Shown: positions 26,794-35,739 of the stretch, one piece after another | How positions within the stretch are numbered: position 1 is the first letter of the stretch | Layout of the letters: each line of letters starts with the position of its first letter | Source: a virus | IMG/VR virus record: IMGVR_UViG_3300025640_000003 | Span: 1 to 55,283 of that record | DNA: 55,283 nt | Direction: 5' to 3' (one strand) | Notes under the pieces: model-generated | The model's input: the letters and a program-made list of their open reading frames with translations, nothing else | What the model was told of the DNA's origin: nothing | Databases searched by the model: none | Translations under genes and position numbers: made by a program

Positions 26794-27684
26794 CTATCTT
26801 GCACCACCAGTAACATCATAGATAAAGTTACCAGTACGTTGTGCTTCTAAGATAGCCTCCATATTCTTTTCAAACTCTTTGTCAGACATCTTACTTACTT
26901 GAGACTCACGGAACTTCTTAGAGTTCTCATCTGGGTCAATAGCAGAAGGTGCCCCACGTGGAGTTGCTTTTGCAGCTGCCTTAACTTTTTCTTTCTTAGC
27001 AGAAGGTGTAAGGCCATTATCTACTTTGTACAAATCGAGTACTCGGATGACAGAAGCAGGATCGTCAGAGTTTTCGTACAGGGCATCTTGGACCCACTTA
27101 GGTTGTTCATCTACCCAACCGTGGAATGTGTCTGAGTCTTTCAGTTCATCAAAATCACTGTGAGCTTTACGGATGACATTCTCTGCTTTAACTCGGTCAG
27201 CTTCAAACTTCGCCTCATCCAGTTCTTGAAAGCGTTGGTCAGCCTTCTCAAACATCTCTTTAGCTTTCTTTGTCGCAATAGTCTCTACGATAGAAGCTAC
27301 ATCGGGGTACTTAGCTGCCCAATCTTTAAGGTCTTCATCAGACTTTGGTGGGGCTACATTAGGGTCTTTGTCTTCAAGAGCATTAAGTTTATCGTTCCAC
27401 TCTTTCTCTTTCTTTTGCATATGACGACGGAGATCACCATAACGCTTCTTAAAAGACTTCTCTTCTGCAGAGGTGGGTTCAGGTTCTTCTGGAGTTTCTA
27501 CTTCTTCTGTAGGGGCCTCCTCTTGAACCTGTTCTTGAACCTCTTCCTCTTCTTCTGGTTTCTCTTCTACTTCTCCACGCATTTGTGCTTCAAGTTCAGC
27601 AAGTTCTTTTTCTTCCTGTTCCATCTTAGCTTGTTTACGTGCATGGTTATAACCACGGTCTACGAAAGTTTTATTGTCAGCCAT
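26794..27684 (-). CDS. Capsid scaffolding protein
   Basis: 296 aa, highly charged and helical. It has a very acidic Glu/Pro region (about residues 38-75), then coiled-coil stretches (KSFKKRYGDLRRHMQKKEKEW) and a basic Lys/Ala patch near 230-240. The YGDLRRHMQKKEKE signature is common to marine podophage scaffolds. It directly precedes the capsid gene in the late operon, as expected for the internal assembly scaffold. Confidence 0.88.
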   Translation of the reverse strand: MADNKTFVDRGYNHARKQAKMEQEEKELAELEAQMRGEVEEKPEEEEEVQEQVQEEAPTEEVETPEEPEPTSAEEKSFKKRYGDLRRHMQKKEKEWNDKLNALEDKDPNVAPPKSDEDLKDWAAKYPDVASIVETIATKKAKEMFEKADQRFQELDEAKFEADRVKAENVIRKAHSDFDELKDSDTFHGWVDEQPKWVQDALYENSDDPASVIRVLDLYKVDNGLTPSAKKEKVKAAAKATPRGAPSAIDPDENSKKFRESQVSKMSDKEFEKNMEAILEAQRTGNFIYDVTGGAR

Positions 27685-27753
27685 TTTATTTTCCTTATGT
27701 TGGGGCCAGCATTATGCTGAGTAGCCTTATTGGTTGCTTTATTACAACAGTTA

Positions 27754-30700
27754 TTATTTTGTCTTTTTCTTTTTAGGTTTTTGTACAAGTCCACCAGTAG
27801 CTCGTCCAGTGCCACTATAAGCAGCGGTTGTACCTAAACTACTTGCAGCCCTATCTGCTCTTTCTCTAGCCTCTTTAGCCTTTTCTGCAGATGACTGTCT
27901 CTCTTCTGTAACATCTCTACCAGTCCAAGGACGAGCAGTTGGTCTTACACTTGGAGCACTTGGTGCTGCAGACCCTGTAGTTACACGAGAAGAGTAGGTG
28001 CTGTCGTCATCGCTGTTACTTCTTTGAGTGTAGTTAACCCCACCAGAAGTTACCTGACGCTCACTGCCACTAGAACTGCCTGTAGGGATAGCTTGTACCG
28101 TCTGAGGTGTCATAGCGGCGCTTCTAGCGTAGTTTTCCCCAGTAGCAAAACCAAGAGCTTGACCAATAGTGTTAAGGATTTTGCCAGCCCCACTAAGGTT
28201 ATCAAGCTCTCTATCCAACTCTTCTCTAAGTTTTTTGTAGTCTTCAGTGCCTTCAAGGTTTTGATCCTCAGCAACACGTAAAGCTGCTCTTGCCCTAGCA
28301 ACATTTTCAAGCTCAAAACCACCTCCAACACCAGCACCAAGTACCATTCCCGGAGCACCTGCAACAACGGAACCTGCACCACCTAGGCGTTTAGCATTAA
28401 GGGTTTCATCACCTCTGATAGATTCCATACCAAAGCTAAGTGGATTTTCCTGTAGCTTTTGTTGGTCCTCTTCACTGAGCTTAAATCCACCAAAGCCCTC
28501 TCCATCTTCGCCACCTTGTGCAGTAACAGAAGGGGTACGAGGGCCTCTATCACGATCCCTGTCACCAGAAGTTTGTGTTGGTTCTTCCTGAGCCATAGAT
28601 GCACGGTTCTCTGGAGTCGCCTCTACAAAACCTTCTGGGATAGGTGTGATAGGCTGTCCGTTGACAAAGAGAATGCTTCTAATCTCACCAGCAGCATTAG
28701 TATAGACCTTTGAAATTGTGCCACCTGTTGCTTGTCCTTGGTTCGTACCAAAAGAGAAACCGGGTTGATATTGTTGAGGATTAAAAGTAGAAGCTACAGA
28801 ACCCCCCTCAGCCATCTCAACAGGTGTATCTTCTACAGTCTGGAGTTCTTCATCTTTAAAAGGTAGATCGTCTTTCATAGGAGAGGGTTCACCGCCAATA
28901 CGACCATCAGCTTCCATCTTCTCTAGGCCAGCTTTAGCCTTATTCCGGAGTTTCTCAAAGTACTCTACACCAAAGAAACGAACAACATCGGCAGGTACAA
29001 CATACTCACCTGAGGAAAGTTTAGCATCTACATCATCTCGTACTTCCTCAGCAAGAGAACCTGCAGGGATTTCATTACCACTCACTGGGTCACGGTTCAT
29101 ACCATCATCCTTAATGCCACCCTCGGCCCTCATTGTTTTCATTTCTTCATCCACTGCTAATCCACCTTTATTGTAATTACTAGGCTCACCCCATTGATAG
29201 GGTCTAGGCATCCTTGGGTCCTCTGTAGACTCTGGAGAAGTTTTTAATCTCTCCTCAAGAGTCATAGACATTCTGTCCGCAGCATTCCTTGCCTCTACCT
29301 CACCTCTTTTTCTTTCATAGGTGCGAAAGAGTACTGAGGTATCAGGTGAACCTCCGGGAGGGGGTAGGTCAGGGAGACTTGGCGCTGGTGTTGGTATAAA
29401 GTACTCTAGAATGTCAGAGCTACCCCCCGGTTTAAAAACTACAGGGTTTACATTTAGTGTCTCTTCTAAAATGTCCGCATCTTGGTCACCTGCAAGCGAG
29501 TTAGCCTTTTTTAAAAGACCAGAAACACGTCCAGAAAGGTAGTCAAAATGATCTGGGTTAGCTGAGTCCAGAGTTTCTAAAATGTTTTCAACTTCCTCTA
29601 CATCAGAAATCAGGTTTAGCTGTACTGGAAGTTCAGAATCTCTACCCCGCAACCTTCTAGAGACCCTTTGCAACATCCGAGGTTCCCTAAGCAAAAAGTC
29701 GTTTCTTGCAGCAAAAGATTCGTAAAAACTTTTTAGTCTTTGGAGAGGCTCAACTAAGTTTTCATTTTTTCTGTAGTTAGCTAAGTCTTGGTTATACTCC
29801 GCCCAAGCTTGAGTGTTTTCTGGGGAGTCTATTTCCCCTCTAGCAAAAGCCAACACATCTCTGTTTTCCGGAGAAGTGCCTTGTGCAAAACCCTCTCTTG
29901 CTTGTATAAGATGTTGAATTTCGTGTATTAAGGTTTTTTTAAACTCTTCTGGAGGTTTTTGCAAAAAGTCAGAGTTTAAAGCTATAACATTGTTACTGTA
30001 GGCAGAGCCACGGTGGCTAGGGTCAAAAGAAGAGTTAAAAACTATTGGAGTATTTTGGATATCTGGATATTGATAAAACAATTCATCTGCTACCATAACA
30101 TCCCCAAGGGTGCTTATGTTTGAGTTAGTTGGGATTTTAGGGGTAGCTCTAGGGTTAAATTGAACTATAGTAACATTGGAAGGTACGACAGATATATTAG
30201 AGTCATCCATTTCAAAACGATATTTACCATCAGCACCCGTAGACTCAGGCGCTTTACGACCACTCTGAGTGTATCCGGGGTCAGTAGCGCCAAGACCTCC
30301 AAAGATGTTTACTCTGGTTGGATCATACTCTGGCATAGCATCAAGCACATCACCAGTGGCCATACGGACTCCAGTGGAAGCTTGACTTGCAGTAGGTAGA
30401 GGTACACCAGCGTTTACACCAAAGACGTTACCTGCAAATGCCTCAGGAACAGAGCTTACATCACGAGTAAAACGTCTTTCTTGATTTCTATCCATCCCCG
30501 GAACAAGCTCAGAAGCAAGCCCCACGGAGTATTTCCAAGCAGCGTCAGAAGCCTCAAGACCTGCAAGACCCATATCGGCTGCATAACCAAGGCCTGTTGT
30601 AAAGGTGTTCAGGACTCCACTATCTGCTTCTGGAAATGCACCTGCAGCACCTTCTTCTGTGCCACGAACTTGAAAACGACGTTTAGCTTCCTCCCAAGCA

Positions 30701-30867
30701 TCTTTAGCTGCCCACTCCGCAGTGTCACCAAAACGGTTTTCTTGTACTGGAGCCTCTTCTCCGGGGATGTCATAAGGCATTGGGAGCATTTGGTCCGCAG
30801 CCCGTTGATTAGCCTCCTCCATTTGTGCTCGTGTCATACCAAAAGCTTCTAAGGTGTTCTCAGCCAT
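27754..30867 (-). CDS. Large virion-region protein with zincin-like peptidase motif, 1037 aa
   Basis: An HEIQH zinc-protease motif sits at residues 315-319, followed by LIQAREGFAQG, matching the metallopeptidase-like domain seen in large polyvalent phage proteins (LPD23 type). Residues about 560-700 hold a separate conserved region (SSGEYVVPADVVRFFGVEYFEKLR and KAGLEKMEADGRIGGEPS). The C-terminus is low-complexity, ending KPKKKKTK. It lies between portal and scaffold genes. It could be a head-maturation protease or an ejected protein; the choice is inference. Confidence 0.8.
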   Translation of the reverse strand: MAENTLEAFGMTRAQMEEANQRAADQMLPMPYDIPGEEAPVQENRFGDTAEWAAKDAWEEAKRRFQVRGTEEGAAGAFPEADSGVLNTFTTGLGYAADMGLAGLEASDAAWKYSVGLASELVPGMDRNQERRFTRDVSSVPEAFAGNVFGVNAGVPLPTASQASTGVRMATGDVLDAMPEYDPTRVNIFGGLGATDPGYTQSGRKAPESTGADGKYRFEMDDSNISVVPSNVTIVQFNPRATPKIPTNSNISTLGDVMVADELFYQYPDIQNTPIVFNSSFDPSHRGSAYSNNVIALNSDFLQKPPEEFKKTLIHEIQHLIQAREGFAQGTSPENRDVLAFARGEIDSPENTQAWAEYNQDLANYRKNENLVEPLQRLKSFYESFAARNDFLLREPRMLQRVSRRLRGRDSELPVQLNLISDVEEVENILETLDSANPDHFDYLSGRVSGLLKKANSLAGDQDADILEETLNVNPVVFKPGGSSDILEYFIPTPAPSLPDLPPPGGSPDTSVLFRTYERKRGEVEARNAADRMSMTLEERLKTSPESTEDPRMPRPYQWGEPSNYNKGGLAVDEEMKTMRAEGGIKDDGMNRDPVSGNEIPAGSLAEEVRDDVDAKLSSGEYVVPADVVRFFGVEYFEKLRNKAKAGLEKMEADGRIGGEPSPMKDDLPFKDEELQTVEDTPVEMAEGGSVASTFNPQQYQPGFSFGTNQGQATGGTISKVYTNAAGEIRSILFVNGQPITPIPEGFVEATPENRASMAQEEPTQTSGDRDRDRGPRTPSVTAQGGEDGEGFGGFKLSEEDQQKLQENPLSFGMESIRGDETLNAKRLGGAGSVVAGAPGMVLGAGVGGGFELENVARARAALRVAEDQNLEGTEDYKKLREELDRELDNLSGAGKILNTIGQALGFATGENYARSAAMTPQTVQAIPTGSSSGSERQVTSGGVNYTQRSNSDDDSTYSSRVTTGSAAPSAPSVRPTARPWTGRDVTEERQSSAEKAKEARERADRAASSLGTTAAYSGTGRATGGLVQKPKKKKTK

Positions 30868-31054
30868 TAACTTTATCCCTTAGTCTTTTTAGTGCGTGAA
30901 GAGCATGAAGCTCCCCTTGGGTTCTGTAGATGTCATAAGGTTCTACAGTCTGCTCTAGGCGTTTATGCTTATCTTTAATCCGTTCGTCCAGTTCCCCTAG
31001 GAATGCTCCCCAAAGCTCTGGGTTATTCACGAACATCTTTAGCTTGCTACTCAC
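30860..31054 (-). CDS. Hypothetical small protein, 64 aa
   Basis: Helical, charged protein (PELWGAFLGELDERIKDKH then ALHALKRLRDKVNG) encoded between portal and the 1037-aa gene, with overlaps at both ends. Small proteins at this site are common in podophages and may assist portal or head assembly. No family recognised. Confidence 0.75.
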   Translation of the reverse strand: MSSKLKMFVNNPELWGAFLGELDERIKDKHKRLEQTVEPYDIYRTQGELHALHALKRLRDKVNG

Positions 31055-33153
31055 TGCATACCTCCGGTGTTACCAGAGAAGCCTTGTTCACCCGGTGTAG
31101 GAGCCGTACCAGTGCCTATCTGACCCCCTCCGCTACCTTGGGTATCCTGAACCTGTACACCCGCTGGAGCACCCCCTGTAGCGCCTGCCTGAGGTACTGC
31201 TGGAGCACCTTCTTGAGGCATCTCAGGTTGAGGGTTTGCAGCTTGGAACTGTTTAAGGATTTCAGCCTGAACTGCAGCCTTCTGCATAGAGTTGGTTACT
31301 TTGTCTGGGTCAAGGTCCATACTCTTGGCAATCTCACGGATGATATAATCCATCTTAGCAAAAGGAGCGAGGACTGGGTTTTGTACCACACCAAGGAATT
31401 GCATAAGCCGCTGACTGCGAACTTCATTAGCCATCAAGCTTTCTGTGCCCTCAGCCTTAACCTCCAAGTCACCTTTAATTTCTTCGTCGTAGTCAAACTG
31501 CATATTGAAAGCAAAGAAGGCACGACCCAAAGGAGCTAGGAGATAGTCGTCAATGTTTTTAACTACAGTACGAATAGAGCCGTTAGCAGCGGACATCAGC
31601 ATAGAGATACCGGAAGCTGTACGACCTACACCAGAGACACCTGTTTGACCGTGAGCAAAGGAGGGGAACCCTGTGGATTCATCTGCAAGCACTCTGGCTT
31701 TGTCAAACATTTGCATATTTTCGTTAGACACGTTAGGGAACTTAGTCCCGAAGATAGCCTGACCCGGAGCACCACCTTGACGTCTAAAGACTTTGCCGGG
31801 GTAAACAGAAAGGTCTTGACCCGGAGTAAGGTTAGTTTCATCTACTTCCAAGATCAAGTTACCTGACAAAGCAGCGTTATCAACAGCCATACGCATAAAG
31901 CCATTCATAAGCAGTTGAGTGTCAGCCATGTTTTCTGCAATACCGATACCAAACATAGAGTAAGGATTAACTTCGTAAGGTACAACGTAGTAAGGAACAA
32001 TCTTAGGTGTAAAAGGGTTCATAACCAAGCGAAGTACTTGTCCGTTACAAATCCAGATGTTTACAGACAGCTCATCTTCTTTACTGAGGTTTTTAGGGAT
32101 ATCAATGTCATGGTCTTCAAGAACACTCTTATCTACGTTACCCCAAAACTCAAGAACCTCAAACCTTTCAGTGGCCACCTCTTGGTTGTCGTCTTCCATG
32201 ACCTGCTCCCACCACTCTTTCTGGAAATCTTCTCCCATAGAGACAGCAGTATCGATAGCATTATCACGAAAGAAAGGCCTACGCTTAAGCGCTCGAAGTT
32301 GAGACTTAGACATCTTATGGCGTTCAATTACGTATTCTGCTTCTTCCATATTATTGGCGTCTGGATCAGGGTAGAAGTTCCAAAGAGAGACAGAAGTAAT
32401 TTGAGGTATAGTCTTAACCTTAGGTGCGTAGTCACCCTCATCATTCCAGTTAGGGTATTCCTTGTCTACAGCAAAAGGACCTTTCATGATTCCTGTACCA
32501 AACAATGCACATTCAAAGGCTGCTGTACGTAGGTGTTTTTTACCCTTAGACTCTTCAATCTGATCGTGGATTTTCTTTTCCATCTTCTTGGCAGAGATCA
32601 TAGCAGGCTCAAAAGTAACCTGAGTTGGACCTGTACCGGGACCTGCTTTAAGGTCTTTCTCTACGGGCTGTAGAGCTACTTTAAGTCCACCAAGACGCTC
32701 TTTAAGGTCTTGCATTGTCTCCCCCGGAAGGAGAGTGGGCATTGCACCTTCAGCTTCTTTAACCTTTGGGTTAGTCTCTAGGTGTACACTTTCTTCCACC
32801 CCATCTGGCAGGGTAGTAGGGTTTACACTAAGGGGGAACTTGTTGTTCCCAAAGAGAACCTCAATGATTTGACCATAAGCAGCAAGAACTTTTGTCTTAG
32901 TTACTTTTACAAAAACTTGAGACTTTTCAGTGTCTGTAAACTGCACATCAGGGCCATAGATACCACGATAGTTACGGTAAGACTCTAGCCAACGACGCTC
33001 TTCTGTCTCCCTAGCTGTCTCTGCCTTATTAAACCGCTCTTTTACATAAGCTTCAATACGGCCAACCTTGGGGTCAACCAATTGCTCTTCTTTGGCATCT
33101 TCAACAGCTTCCATCTCGAAACCGTCTTCACCATTGAAATCTTCTTCTTCCAT
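31051..33153 (-). CDS. Portal (head-tail connector) protein
   Basis: 700 aa. The N-terminal part has WLESYRNYRGIYGP and VFVKVTKTKVLAAYGQIIEVLF, the middle has WNFYPDPDANNMEEAEYVIERH, and the C-terminal part is Gln/Gly/Pro-rich. These are features of the large portal proteins of marine podophages. ATG 33153 is preferred to TTG 33156. It immediately follows the large terminase gene, the standard packaging order. Confidence 0.92.
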   Translation of the reverse strand: MEEEDFNGEDGFEMEAVEDAKEEQLVDPKVGRIEAYVKERFNKAETARETEERRWLESYRNYRGIYGPDVQFTDTEKSQVFVKVTKTKVLAAYGQIIEVLFGNNKFPLSVNPTTLPDGVEESVHLETNPKVKEAEGAMPTLLPGETMQDLKERLGGLKVALQPVEKDLKAGPGTGPTQVTFEPAMISAKKMEKKIHDQIEESKGKKHLRTAAFECALFGTGIMKGPFAVDKEYPNWNDEGDYAPKVKTIPQITSVSLWNFYPDPDANNMEEAEYVIERHKMSKSQLRALKRRPFFRDNAIDTAVSMGEDFQKEWWEQVMEDDNQEVATERFEVLEFWGNVDKSVLEDHDIDIPKNLSKEDELSVNIWICNGQVLRLVMNPFTPKIVPYYVVPYEVNPYSMFGIGIAENMADTQLLMNGFMRMAVDNAALSGNLILEVDETNLTPGQDLSVYPGKVFRRQGGAPGQAIFGTKFPNVSNENMQMFDKARVLADESTGFPSFAHGQTGVSGVGRTASGISMLMSAANGSIRTVVKNIDDYLLAPLGRAFFAFNMQFDYDEEIKGDLEVKAEGTESLMANEVRSQRLMQFLGVVQNPVLAPFAKMDYIIREIAKSMDLDPDKVTNSMQKAAVQAEILKQFQAANPQPEMPQEGAPAVPQAGATGGAPAGVQVQDTQGSGGGQIGTGTAPTPGEQGFSGNTGGMQ

Positions 33154-33156
33154 CAA

Positions 33157-35739
33157 TTAGTATCCCATAATTTTGTCAGCGGGCTGAAACTTACTATTTT
33201 GTCCTGTAGGGTCGTAGTCAAAAAGATTACTCTTAGGACGACTCATTAGGCCATATCTAAGGGCGTCATAAAGGTGATCTTCTGATTTTGTGTCTACGTC
33301 TTCAGGGTTGTTTTTATCGAGAGGTAGGGCAGGTAGTTGAGAGATAAGGTTACGACAAGTATTAAAGATCACCATCCTAGGTTCTTCTGTGTACTCATCT
33401 ACCTGAAGTCTCCTGTGTACTTCGTTCTTACCAGCAACACGAGAGCCTCTAGAGCGATCCGCAGGTCTCCAACGACAACCACGCATGATCATCTGTTCTG
33501 CCAGTGAAGGTCCTGTATCACCTCGATTGTGCCACAGAGAAGAGTCAAGAACACCGTAGCGCATTTTTTCCCCTGACTCTACTTCAAGGATCATGTCAGC
33601 TAAGTCTACTGCCGTAACCCTGTGAGTATACATCTCCCTGTATACAACCAATTGTTCTGTATGGGGTACAACAGCAAACCAAAGCACACCAGAATGAGAA
33701 CCGTAACCGTAGTCAGCAGCTCTAAACTTTGTCCAGCTAGAGGGGATGTCAAAAGGTTCTACTGTATGTATTGCAGAACTAAACTCAGAAAAGGCAGCAC
33801 CCTCAGATACGCTCCAGTCACCTTCAAGCAGTTGCCTACGTTGGTGTTCTGGGAGAGAAAGAAGGTTTGCCTCATACATCCCGTCATCAGAAAGGTGCGG
33901 GTTATCAAAGAGGGTAGCAGGAATAAACCTACGCTTAAAGAGTGGCTCACCTGCACGACTATGTCCTTTAGGCCAGCAGATAGTTTCCCCTGAGTCAATA
34001 TCGGTAGCCCAGAAAGATTCATTATAAGGTGCAGGGTCTACGAAAGTTTTTTTAACCCACGAGTGCCCACTACCGCCGGGGTTAGATGTAGCTCTTTGAT
34101 AAAGGTCTAGACCAGAACCTTTAGCAGTACGTAGACGAGACCTCATATAGTTCCAAGCAAAAGGTGTAGGCCATTGAGTCAGTTCGTCAAAACCAATCCA
34201 ACAGTTCTTATTGACAAGCCCAGACTCTGTGATATAATTATTAGATAAGTTTACAGTTAAATCATACACACTAGAAAGGGGTTCAGACAATGGCTCAACA
34301 CGAACAATGCATAATTCCAAAGGAACTTTTAATTCGCGCTGCTCTTCAGTATAGGGGTGGGTATACTTCTCAACGAGGTAACGGTTACATTCGGGAGTAC
34401 AACCCATTTCATCCAAACGGGGATCGTAGGGGCCTTGTACTTCAGCATCGACTTGTGATGGAGAGACATCTTGATCGGATACTGGACTCGAAAGAAGTGG
34501 TTCATCACATTGACAACTGCAAGAGTAATAACAACCTTGAGAACCTTCAACTTTTTGCATCCCAATCTGAACATTTGAAACATCACCACAAGACTGATGG
34601 GAACACAAAGAGGTATGACCCTCATTTTGTAGAAAAAGTCCGTCAAGCTGCAGAGGACCCAGAGGTCTCTTTAAAGTCTCTGTATGCAAGCCCTCAGACT
34701 GTCCTTGATGTTTGCAAGCTGCACGACATTGAGTGGAAGCATGGCCTTCACTTGACTGAAGAGGAGGTACGAAACGCACTGCAGGGTAGAACAACCCGAG
34801 AGGCTGCTGAGATTCTTGGATGTCATCCTCAGACACTCTACAACCGTTTTGACCATCTTCTTGAGAAAAGAAAGGCTCCGGGTTTTCTTGATTCTCAGAT
34901 TGAAGCTGTTTATAAGAAAGCCACTGAAGAGGGTATCTGTGAAACTGCGAGATACTTTGAGACAAATCGGATAACTGTTGGTAAGGCTTTGAAGAAAGCA
35001 AACCTATGGGATGACTATCAGGCTGTATCTGCTCAGATAAAAGGTGGCCGTCAGAGGAAAAAACAGAGACCTTAACACACTTCTTTTTTAGTTTTTCAGA
35101 TTTCCATAAGATTTGTTGAGGGCCTTCAAGTGTCTGTACAGACTCCCCCACTTGGAGGTCTTCAATCTTTTTTAGGTTGTTGTCACCAACTCGTACTTTA
35201 GTACCTTCAGCTACACAAAAAGCCTGACCTTGGTAACGAGAAACATCATCGTCCCTATCTAGGTAAGATAACCAGAGAGTTGCACCAGAAGGAGCCACCC
35301 AAGTTTTGTCTCTTTCAAGAAATTTAATACCCGGAATAGCTTTAGGGTAAAGTTGTTTGCTTACTGAGATAAGCTCTCTAAGTTCTTCTGTAGACCTGCG
35401 AACAAGCAACATTTTAGCTAGAGGATTATTAAAGTAACGCACTGGGTCAGCCAACATTGCGTAGCTTTTACCACCGCCAGCTGCTCCGCCATAGAGGACT
35501 TCTTGCTCACTTGAACTTAGAAAGTCTGTTTGAGGTCCGGGGTTAGGTTGGAAAATAACTTCTTGAGCTTTCTCCACACTAATTGGCACCGGGAGTGACT
35601 CAGCTGGAGTCTTTAGGCTCTCTGACTTTTCTACCACCGAGTCTGGCTTCTTCGAGCTTTTTGGCTTTTTCGAGGGCTTCTTTGTACCTTTCGGCAAGGA
35701 ACCTTTGATTTGAAGCTTCTGTCTGACGTCGTTCTTCAA
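33157..35739 (-). CDS. terL: Terminase large subunit interrupted by an intein
   Basis: 860-aa precursor. The N-extein has Walker A GGAAGGGKS (84-92). The C-extein begins with Cys513 and has Walker B WIGFDEL, then RNase H-like nuclease acidic residues in AADYGYG, GVLDSS and DHLYDALRY. Between them, residues 175-512 are an intein, so the mature packaging motor would be 522 aa. The listed start is TTG 35739, overlapping the previous gene by about 140 bases. GTG at 35637 is an alternative, since the Lys/Ser/Pro-rich first 34 residues look unlike a conserved domain. Confidence 0.92.
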   Translation of the reverse strand: MKNDVRQKLQIKGSLPKGTKKPSKKPKSSKKPDSVVEKSESLKTPAESLPVPISVEKAQEVIFQPNPGPQTDFLSSSEQEVLYGGAAGGGKSYAMLADPVRYFNNPLAKMLLVRRSTEELRELISVSKQLYPKAIPGIKFLERDKTWVAPSGATLWLSYLDRDDDVSRYQGQAFCVAEGTKVRVGDNNLKKIEDLQVGESVQTLEGPQQILWKSEKLKKKCVKVSVFSSDGHLLSEQIQPDSHPIGLLSSKPYQQLSDLSQSISQFHRYPLQWLSYKQLQSENQENPEPFFSQEDGQNGCRVSEDDIQESQQPLGLFYPAVRFVPPLQSSEGHASTQCRAACKHQGQSEGLHTETLKRPLGPLQLDGLFLQNEGHTSLCSHQSCGDVSNVQIGMQKVEGSQGCYYSCSCQCDEPLLSSPVSDQDVSPSQVDAEVQGPYDPRLDEMGCTPECNRYLVEKYTHPYTEEQRELKVPLELCIVRVEPLSEPLSSVYDLTVNLSNNYITESGLVNKNCWIGFDELTQWPTPFAWNYMRSRLRTAKGSGLDLYQRATSNPGGSGHSWVKKTFVDPAPYNESFWATDIDSGETICWPKGHSRAGEPLFKRRFIPATLFDNPHLSDDGMYEANLLSLPEHQRRQLLEGDWSVSEGAAFSEFSSAIHTVEPFDIPSSWTKFRAADYGYGSHSGVLWFAVVPHTEQLVVYREMYTHRVTAVDLADMILEVESGEKMRYGVLDSSLWHNRGDTGPSLAEQMIMRGCRWRPADRSRGSRVAGKNEVHRRLQVDEYTEEPRMVIFNTCRNLISQLPALPLDKNNPEDVDTKSEDHLYDALRYGLMSRPKSNLFDYDPTGQNSKFQPADKIMGY
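34211..34238 (+). promoter_or_regulatory. Consensus promoter for the antisense HNH gene
   Basis: TTGACA at 34211-34216 and TATAAT at 34233-34238, spaced 16 bases, 51 bases before the HNH ATG. The same bases, read on the minus strand, encode the intein end NYITESGLVN. A ribosome site AAAGGGG (34275-34281) follows eight bases before the ATG. A perfect two-box match inside constrained codons is unlikely by chance. Confidence 0.8.
34290..35075 (+). CDS. HNH homing endonuclease encoded antisense within the terminase intein
   Basis: 261 aa. The core is RRGLVLQHRLVMERHL (H53), then EVVHHIDNCKSNNNLENLQLF (H72, H73, D75, N82, N85) and SEHLKHH, a standard HNH_3 homing nuclease. The C-terminal half has two helix-turn-helix-like segments (TREAAEILGCHPQTLYNRF and ICETARYFETNRITVGKAL) for DNA recognition. 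It lies wholly inside the intein on the opposite strand. Its last about 27 codons are antisense to intein block B and its first ones to the beginning of Hint-C. It should cut intein-free terminase genes to drive homing (inference). Confidence 0.9.
   Translation: MAQHEQCIIPKELLIRAALQYRGGYTSQRGNGYIREYNPFHPNGDRRGLVLQHRLVMERHLDRILDSKEVVHHIDNCKSNNNLENLQLFASQSEHLKHHHKTDGNTKRYDPHFVEKVRQAAEDPEVSLKSLYASPQTVLDVCKLHDIEWKHGLHLTEEEVRNALQGRTTREAAEILGCHPQTLYNRFDHLLEKRKAPGFLDSQIEAVYKKATEEGICETARYFETNRITVGKALKKANLWDDYQAVSAQIKGGRQRKKQRP

Larger units (their letters stand above)
34204..35217 (-). other. Intein in terminase, 338 aa, carrying an antisense HNH gene
   Basis: Starts at Cys175 (block A: CVAEGTKVRVGDNNLKKIED) and ends at Asn512 before Cys513. 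The C-terminal blocks read VYDLTVNLSNNYITESGLVNKN. The insertion point is directly in front of the Walker B motif. The middle, residues about 249-474, resembles no endonuclease in this strand: it is rich in Ser, Gln, Leu, His and Cys because it is the reverse reading of an HNH gene on the other strand. The frame nevertheless has no stop. The penultimate residue is Lys instead of His, and block B lacks the usual Thr. Confidence 0.92.

Noticed and set aside
27160-27720. 186-aa plus-strand frame opposite the scaffold gene
   Set aside because: Phe/Leu-rich run is the reverse of Glu/Lys codons in the scaffold; no start signal.
31915-32532. 205-aa plus-strand frame opposite the portal gene
   Set aside because: No motif or ribosome site; the portal frame is clearly coding.
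33157-35739. Terminase as two genes or a frameshifted pseudogene
   Set aside because: The frame is continuous, and both intein junctions (Cys175, Asn512-Cys513) fit precise splicing to an intact ATPase-nuclease.
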